DNA from: JARYLZ01 sp964388275
GTDB lineage: Bacteria > Bacteroidota > Ignavibacteria > SZUA-365
Assembly (NCBI GenBank): GCA_964388275.1
Contig: CAYLZD010000001.1
Location: 139,277 to 203,276 of the forward strand
Direction of reading: 5' to 3'
Length of the DNA stretch: 64,000 nt
This document shows positions 60,147 to 64,000 of this stretch, one piece after another (within the stretch, counting starts at the first letter, position 1; each line of letters begins with the position of its first letter). The notes below the pieces were generated by a model. It saw only the letters and a list, made by a program, of their open reading frames with translations, did not search any database and was not told where the DNA came from. Made by a program: the position numbers and the translations under genes.

Positions 60147-61670
60147 ATGTCAATAATCCTCGACGGCGCAAGCCTGTCCATCGAAGCGCTGGTCCGCATC
60201 GCGCGAGACAACGAACCTGTATCCCTGCATCCGGACGCGGTTTCCAGAATTTCCGCCTGCAGGACCATGCTCGAAGACAAGATCAGCGCCGGTGAAATAA
60301 TGTACGGCATCAACACCGGCATAGGGGAATTTTCCGAAATAGTGCTGACGGGCGAGCAGGTTCAACAGTTCCAAAAATACCTGATTTACAACCATGCCGC
60401 CGGCATCGGCGATCCCGCTCCGATTGAATATGTGCGGGGGGCGATGGCCGGAAGAATCAACGTACATGCGCACGGCAATTCGGGTTGCAGACCCGAGATC
60501 ACTCAGACGCTCGTGGAGATGCTCAACAGGGGCGTGACGCCGTTCGTTTGCCAGAAGGGATCGGTGGGGGCCTCGGGCGACCTCGCGCCCATGTCGCAGA
60601 TCGCTCTTCTGCTCATGGGCGAGGGCGAGGCCTTCTTCAGAGGCGAGCGCATGCCGGGGCGCAAGGCGATGGAGCTGGCGGGCATACCGGTACCGGGCCT
60701 TCAGGCTCGCGACGGACTCGCGGCGATCAACGGATCGAATCTTCTCACGGCCATGAGCGCCCTGCACCTGTTCGACATGAACCGTCTCCTGAAGCAGGCC
60801 GAGATCGCGTGCGCCATGACTCTGGAGGGACTGCTCGCCAACCTGAAACCGTACGACGAGCGCCTGCACGCGCTGCGAGGATTTGCGGGCGCGATGCGCA
60901 GCGCGCGCTCGATCATGCGCTGTATCGAGGGCAGCGATCTCCGCGTCGGAAAAATCAAGACGAAGGTTCAGGACGCGTACTCAATGCGCTCCACGCCGCA
61001 AGTGATCGGCGCCGCTCACGATGCGATCGCCTATGCGAAATCCCAGGTGGAGACGGAACTAAACGGCGTCGGAGACAATCCGATTTTCCTGCCCGGAGAG
61101 AAGCTCACCCTCACGGGCGCAAATTTCCAAGGCACGCCCGTTTCGCTTCCCATGGACATGGCGGGCGCCGCCATGACCATGGTATGCGTGCTTTCGGAAA
61201 GACGGCTCAACCGGCTGCTCAATCCGGCTCTCAGCGTAGGCCTCCCGGCATTCCTCACCAAAGGCGCGGGCATGTTCTCAGGGTTGATGCTGAGCCAGTA
61301 CACCGCCGATACGCTGATCGTGGAGCAGCGTATGCTGTCCGCGCCGGCCTCCATCGCATCGATACCGGCGGCCGCCGACCAGGAAGATTTCGTATCCATG
61401 GGAATGAACACGGCCCTGAAAAACGCTCAGATCATCGACAATGCCTGCGGCGTGCTCGGCATCGAATTCATCGCGGCCGCGCAAGCCCTGGACTTCCGGG
61501 ATTTCACGCCCGGCCGCGGCGTGCTCGCCGCCAAGGAAGCCGTGCGGCGTCATGTCGAGCACCTGGGAGAAGACAGACCGCTCTTCCCCGATCATACACG
61601 CATGAAGGAAGTAGTGAGATCCTGCGAGATTCTCGAGGCGGTCGAGAAAACCGTTGGATCGCTCGAGTGA
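60147..61670 (+). CDS. Histidine ammonia-lyase-family enzyme (MIO-dependent aromatic amino acid lyase)
   Basis: A cytosolic lyase that eliminates ammonia from an aromatic amino acid through an MIO cofactor formed from Ala142-Ser143-Gly144 (GASGDLAP). The 507 residues align residue for residue with P. putida HutH at Tyr53, His83 and Asn195, and nearly so at Q275/Y278/R281 (QDxYSxR) and E413. One feature departs from typical HutH: the usual QEDHVSMG is QEDFVSMG here, and the YGINTGIGEFSEI segment also differs. No hutU, hutI or hutG is next to it. Histidine is the likeliest substrate, but a related aromatic amino acid lyase is possible. GGAG lies nine bases before the ATG. Confidence 0.85.
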   Translation: MSIILDGASLSIEALVRIARDNEPVSLHPDAVSRISACRTMLEDKISAGEIMYGINTGIGEFSEIVLTGEQVQQFQKYLIYNHAAGIGDPAPIEYVRGAMAGRINVHAHGNSGCRPEITQTLVEMLNRGVTPFVCQKGSVGASGDLAPMSQIALLLMGEGEAFFRGERMPGRKAMELAGIPVPGLQARDGLAAINGSNLLTAMSALHLFDMNRLLKQAEIACAMTLEGLLANLKPYDERLHALRGFAGAMRSARSIMRCIEGSDLRVGKIKTKVQDAYSMRSTPQVIGAAHDAIAYAKSQVETELNGVGDNPIFLPGEKLTLTGANFQGTPVSLPMDMAGAAMTMVCVLSERRLNRLLNPALSVGLPAFLTKGAGMFSGLMLSQYTADTLIVEQRMLSAPASIASIPAAADQEDFVSMGMNTALKNAQIIDNACGVLGIEFIAAAQALDFRDFTPGRGVLAAKEAVRRHVEHLGEDRPLFPDHTRMKEVVRSCEILEAVEKTVGSLE

Positions 61671-61728
61671 ACCGATGACGGGCAAGAACGCGTTCGCCCG
61701 GCAATTCCGCATACAGGGGACGAGCATC

Positions 61729-63786
61729 ATGCATACAGGACGCATCGCGCTCTTACTGATTCTGTTCGCGCTCAAGCCGCCTGCCGCACAAGGACAGGAG
61801 CGGCGCGCCTTCCTCTCATCGCTGGCGGCCACCAGGTACACTCCCCTGCTGACCGCTTACGCGGCGGCTGCGGATCGAAACGACTTGAGCGACGATATCG
61901 CCTACCGGCTGATGTGGCGCGATTCCGAACACGGAATCGAGTTCGCATCAAGCAGGGCGGGCTCACTCGGCGCGTCCTTCCAGAAAGAGGGAGCGTTCCG
62001 GCGGAACATAAAGGACATGCACGCCGAACCGGTGATAACACTTTCGTATCCGGATATGGTCCAATACAGCTACTACCCCTTCCAGGATATCCGGGCCGAT
62101 GCGACACATATCGTGACAGGAACATCTTCCTCGCTGTACGAGCTCGTGTTGAAGAACGAAGGCCGCCGGCAAGCAGAGTTCGACCTCATCCTACACATCA
62201 CAAGTCCGGGTGGCCAGTTCACAGGCATTCGAGCTTCTCCCGATTCTGCATTCCTTCTTTTCGAGCACATGGACCCGGCGGACGCCTGCCGGCATGAAGC
62301 CGGATCCGCAGGGCAGGCGATCCGCAACGCTACGGCCTTTCTGTACCCGCCCGATTCCATACGATTCTTCTCCGAGCCGGACCGGCCATTTTCGACACAG
62401 ATTCAGGCAACCGCCGCGAGAGCAACAGTCCTGGCCGCTTTCTTTCACATCGAGGTCGCGGCCGGCAGCAAGGCATCCGTCCGCGCAGCGCGCTGTTCGG
62501 ACCGCAGCGAGTCAGGAGATAATCTGTTGAAGGCGGCCGGAAGCCTCCTGCAGGAGCCGGTATCAACATTCGCCACAAGCAACGAGATCCGCTGCGCCGG
62601 TCTGCTCTCCACAATGTTCGACACGCCGGATCACGAACTTCTGTTCTGGAGCGGCATGAACCTCGTCCGCCAATGCCAGCTTCAACCCGAGCGAAGAGGC
62701 GGCCGCAGCAATTACGTCTCGACGCGCGAACCACGTCCGGAATGCGGACGCGACGGGCAGAACCTCGACGATGCTATCGCGTTGACGGCCGTTGCGCTTT
62801 GCGAACCCGAAGCCGCGATGGACGCGCTGCGGGTGTTCCGAGACGAACAGCGCAAAGACGGCTTCGTGCCCGCCGCCATTCGTTACCCCGGTCGGAACGC
62901 ATCGGCTGCACCGCAGGAGAGCGAGCCGGCCCTTCCGATTTACGCATGGCTCTGCGAGCGCCTGCATTCGGCCACCTGGGTGCGGTCTTTCCTCGAGGAG
63001 ATGTACGAGTCCTCGCGCGCGTTCCACGAATACTTCACTGCTGCTCGAGACAGAGACAAAGACGGACTCTGCGAATGGCAAAGAGGAGACCGCTTTCTTA
63101 CCGGGCCGATGCCATGGGAGGCTCAGCCAGAATCCGACGCCGTCGAAGCGCTGGATCTCAACTGCCTGCTCGTGATGGATGCGAAAGCGCTCGCCAAAAT
63201 GGCGGAGCGGCTCGGCAGAAGCGCGGAGGCGGCCGACTGGCTTCGCAGGGCGGACAAACGCAGCGCGCTCATCAACGCTCATCTCTGGGACGAGGAAACC
63301 GGCTTTTACTACGACGCCGACCGGCAGGACAATGATTTCACACTGCGCAAACGTCACGATCTGAAACGCCGCGGCATCGCCGGTTTTCTTCCTCTGACCG
63401 CGGGAATCGCTTCGGACAAGCAAGCGCTGCTGCTTCTGACCCATCTTCTCGACACTTCCCGCTTCTGGCGCCGAAACGGCATTCCGTCGATGGCGGCGGA
63501 TGATCCGGCCTTTGACGGAAATTCGGAGGCGCGAGGCGCCGTAGCCGTGCACCTGAATTACCTCGTCGCGCTTGGCTTGCGCGACGCAGGCTTCATCCGG
63601 GAAGCGCAGGCGCTCACACGCCGCCTTGCGCGGGCAATGATTGAAAACCTGCAGTCGGAACACATGCTGCCTGAATGCCATGGCGCCGACTCGTCAACCG
63701 GCGGCATTCGGCGCTTCGGGATCAGGGCGGGCGTGATCTCGAAGATGATCTGGGACATGAAAAACACGGCCCGCAAAACGCCCTGA
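61729..63786 (+). CDS. Exported (alpha/alpha)6-barrel glycosidase-like protein
   Basis: A 685-residue exported protein. The ATG at 61729, with AGGGG nine bases upstream, opens a signal peptide (about 1-21, ending AAQG); an in-frame start at 61654 overlaps the lyase gene. The N-terminal third is beta-rich. The C-terminal half resembles the (alpha/alpha)6 barrel of GH63/GH37-type glucosidases and trehalases: DGLCEWQRGD, HLWDEETGFYYD, GFLPLTAG and FWRRNGIPSMAADDPAF are typical of that fold. Candidate acidic residues are in RDRDKDGLCEW and in HMLPECHG. The substrate is unknown. The gene follows the lyase by 58 bases and may share its transcript. Confidence 0.75.
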   Translation: MHTGRIALLLILFALKPPAAQGQERRAFLSSLAATRYTPLLTAYAAAADRNDLSDDIAYRLMWRDSEHGIEFASSRAGSLGASFQKEGAFRRNIKDMHAEPVITLSYPDMVQYSYYPFQDIRADATHIVTGTSSSLYELVLKNEGRRQAEFDLILHITSPGGQFTGIRASPDSAFLLFEHMDPADACRHEAGSAGQAIRNATAFLYPPDSIRFFSEPDRPFSTQIQATAARATVLAAFFHIEVAAGSKASVRAARCSDRSESGDNLLKAAGSLLQEPVSTFATSNEIRCAGLLSTMFDTPDHELLFWSGMNLVRQCQLQPERRGGRSNYVSTREPRPECGRDGQNLDDAIALTAVALCEPEAAMDALRVFRDEQRKDGFVPAAIRYPGRNASAAPQESEPALPIYAWLCERLHSATWVRSFLEEMYESSRAFHEYFTAARDRDKDGLCEWQRGDRFLTGPMPWEAQPESDAVEALDLNCLLVMDAKALAKMAERLGRSAEAADWLRRADKRSALINAHLWDEETGFYYDADRQDNDFTLRKRHDLKRRGIAGFLPLTAGIASDKQALLLLTHLLDTSRFWRRNGIPSMAADDPAFDGNSEARGAVAVHLNYLVALGLRDAGFIREAQALTRRLARAMIENLQSEHMLPECHGADSSTGGIRRFGIRAGVISKMIWDMKNTARKTP

Positions 63787-64000
63787 GGCGGTGCCTCATC
63801 CCTCGTCGATCAGGCATCCGACACAGCAGGCGGCCACCCTCGGATGCCGGCGTGCCGATCCTCGAGCAGGCGGCGGATCACCTGACTTCGGCAGGAGAGA
63901 ATATTTCAACCGTCGAGGCAGGGTAAATCAATTGAACCGCCAAGCCGCCATGACGCCGGAGTTTTTTGTTCGCTCCGCGCAGCCACGACACGCTCGTACA
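63787..64000. other. Window end without a recognised gene
   Basis: No gene is supported in these 214 bases. Near 63931-63985 the stretch GAACCGCCAAGCCGCCATGACGCC-type wording followed by GTTTTTTG resembles, loosely, the CCGCCAAG-rich intergenic repeats seen in many environmental genomes. Confidence 0.4.

Noticed and set aside
60485..61678. A 397-residue plus-strand frame within the ammonia-lyase gene
   Set aside because: It is out of frame with the lyase and Arg/His-rich, which is typical of a shadow in GC-rich DNA.

Overview
The window looks like chromosomal DNA of a Gram-negative bacterium from the Bacteroidota/Chlorobiota side of the FCB group. An uncultivated Ignavibacteria- or Kapabacteria-like lineage is my best guess. 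The signs are several large secreted proteins with a C-terminal type IX secretion (Por) sorting domain, a PorV/PorQ-family outer-membrane protein, a TonB-dependent receptor with an N-terminal carboxypeptidase-regulatory-like domain, an exbB-exbD-exbD-tonB operon that continues into a phosphate-binding-like protein and a TPR protein, and a citrate synthase of mitochondrial type. The sequence is moderately GC-rich with AT-rich intergenic regions. I see no tRNA, rRNA, CRISPR array, phage or insertion sequence. A run of 100 N (43795-43894) marks an assembly gap inside a repetitive gene, so this is draft sequence.

Layout. 20-1997 (+): NAD(P)HX repair enzyme and a VanZ-like membrane protein. 2114-8268 (-): a CzcCBA/CusCBA-type metal efflux operon (tolC, adaptor, RND pump), followed by a hypothetical secreted protein and a 37-residue single-span membrane peptide. 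8362-16281 (-): ychF and a 2260-residue type IX-targeted surface protein with SBBP and Ig-like repeats. 16431-18924: divergent citrate synthase and malate dehydrogenase. 19047-20470 (-): two overlapping, paralogous small secreted proteins. 20586-21533 (-): corA behind a promoter with an 18-bp palindrome. 21879-28980 (-): a long operon running STAS protein, exbB, exbD, exbD, tonB, small membrane protein, PstS-like lipoprotein, TPR protein, PsbP-like lipoprotein. 29323-37495 (-): a tightly packed operon of glycosyltransferase, MsbA-like flippase, O-antigen ligase fused to a glycosyltransferase, small Cys-rich protein, histidine kinase and sigma-54 response regulator. 37600-39176 (-): an unknown lipoprotein and a UPF0173 hydrolase. 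39490-40830 (+): glutamate dehydrogenase with a strong terminator. 40957-48671 (-): two tandem paralogous Ser/Thr kinases. 48988-60004 (+): a secretion/outer-membrane cluster (two type IX-type secreted proteins, lipoprotein, TonB-dependent receptor, PorV/PorQ-like protein, NHL-repeat lipoprotein). 60147-63786 (+): a histidine-ammonia-lyase-family enzyme and a secreted glycosidase-like protein.

Two items stand out. First, the 1784-residue kinase at 40957-46311 joins a cytoplasmic Ser/Thr kinase domain to a very long Glu/Arg-rich helix, one membrane span, a PstS-like solute-binding domain and a C-terminal OmpA-type peptidoglycan-binding domain. A smaller, soluble kinase with the same unusual catalytic loop lies directly upstream. 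Second, the 342-bp gap between the sigma-54 response regulator and the STAS-exbB-tonB operon carries a sigma-54-like promoter (29063-29078) and two copies of a 15-bp palindrome (ATTGCATTWTGCAAT). This suggests that the two-component system at the end of the LPS operon controls the adjacent TonB-energisation operon. Both are inferences from sequence alone.
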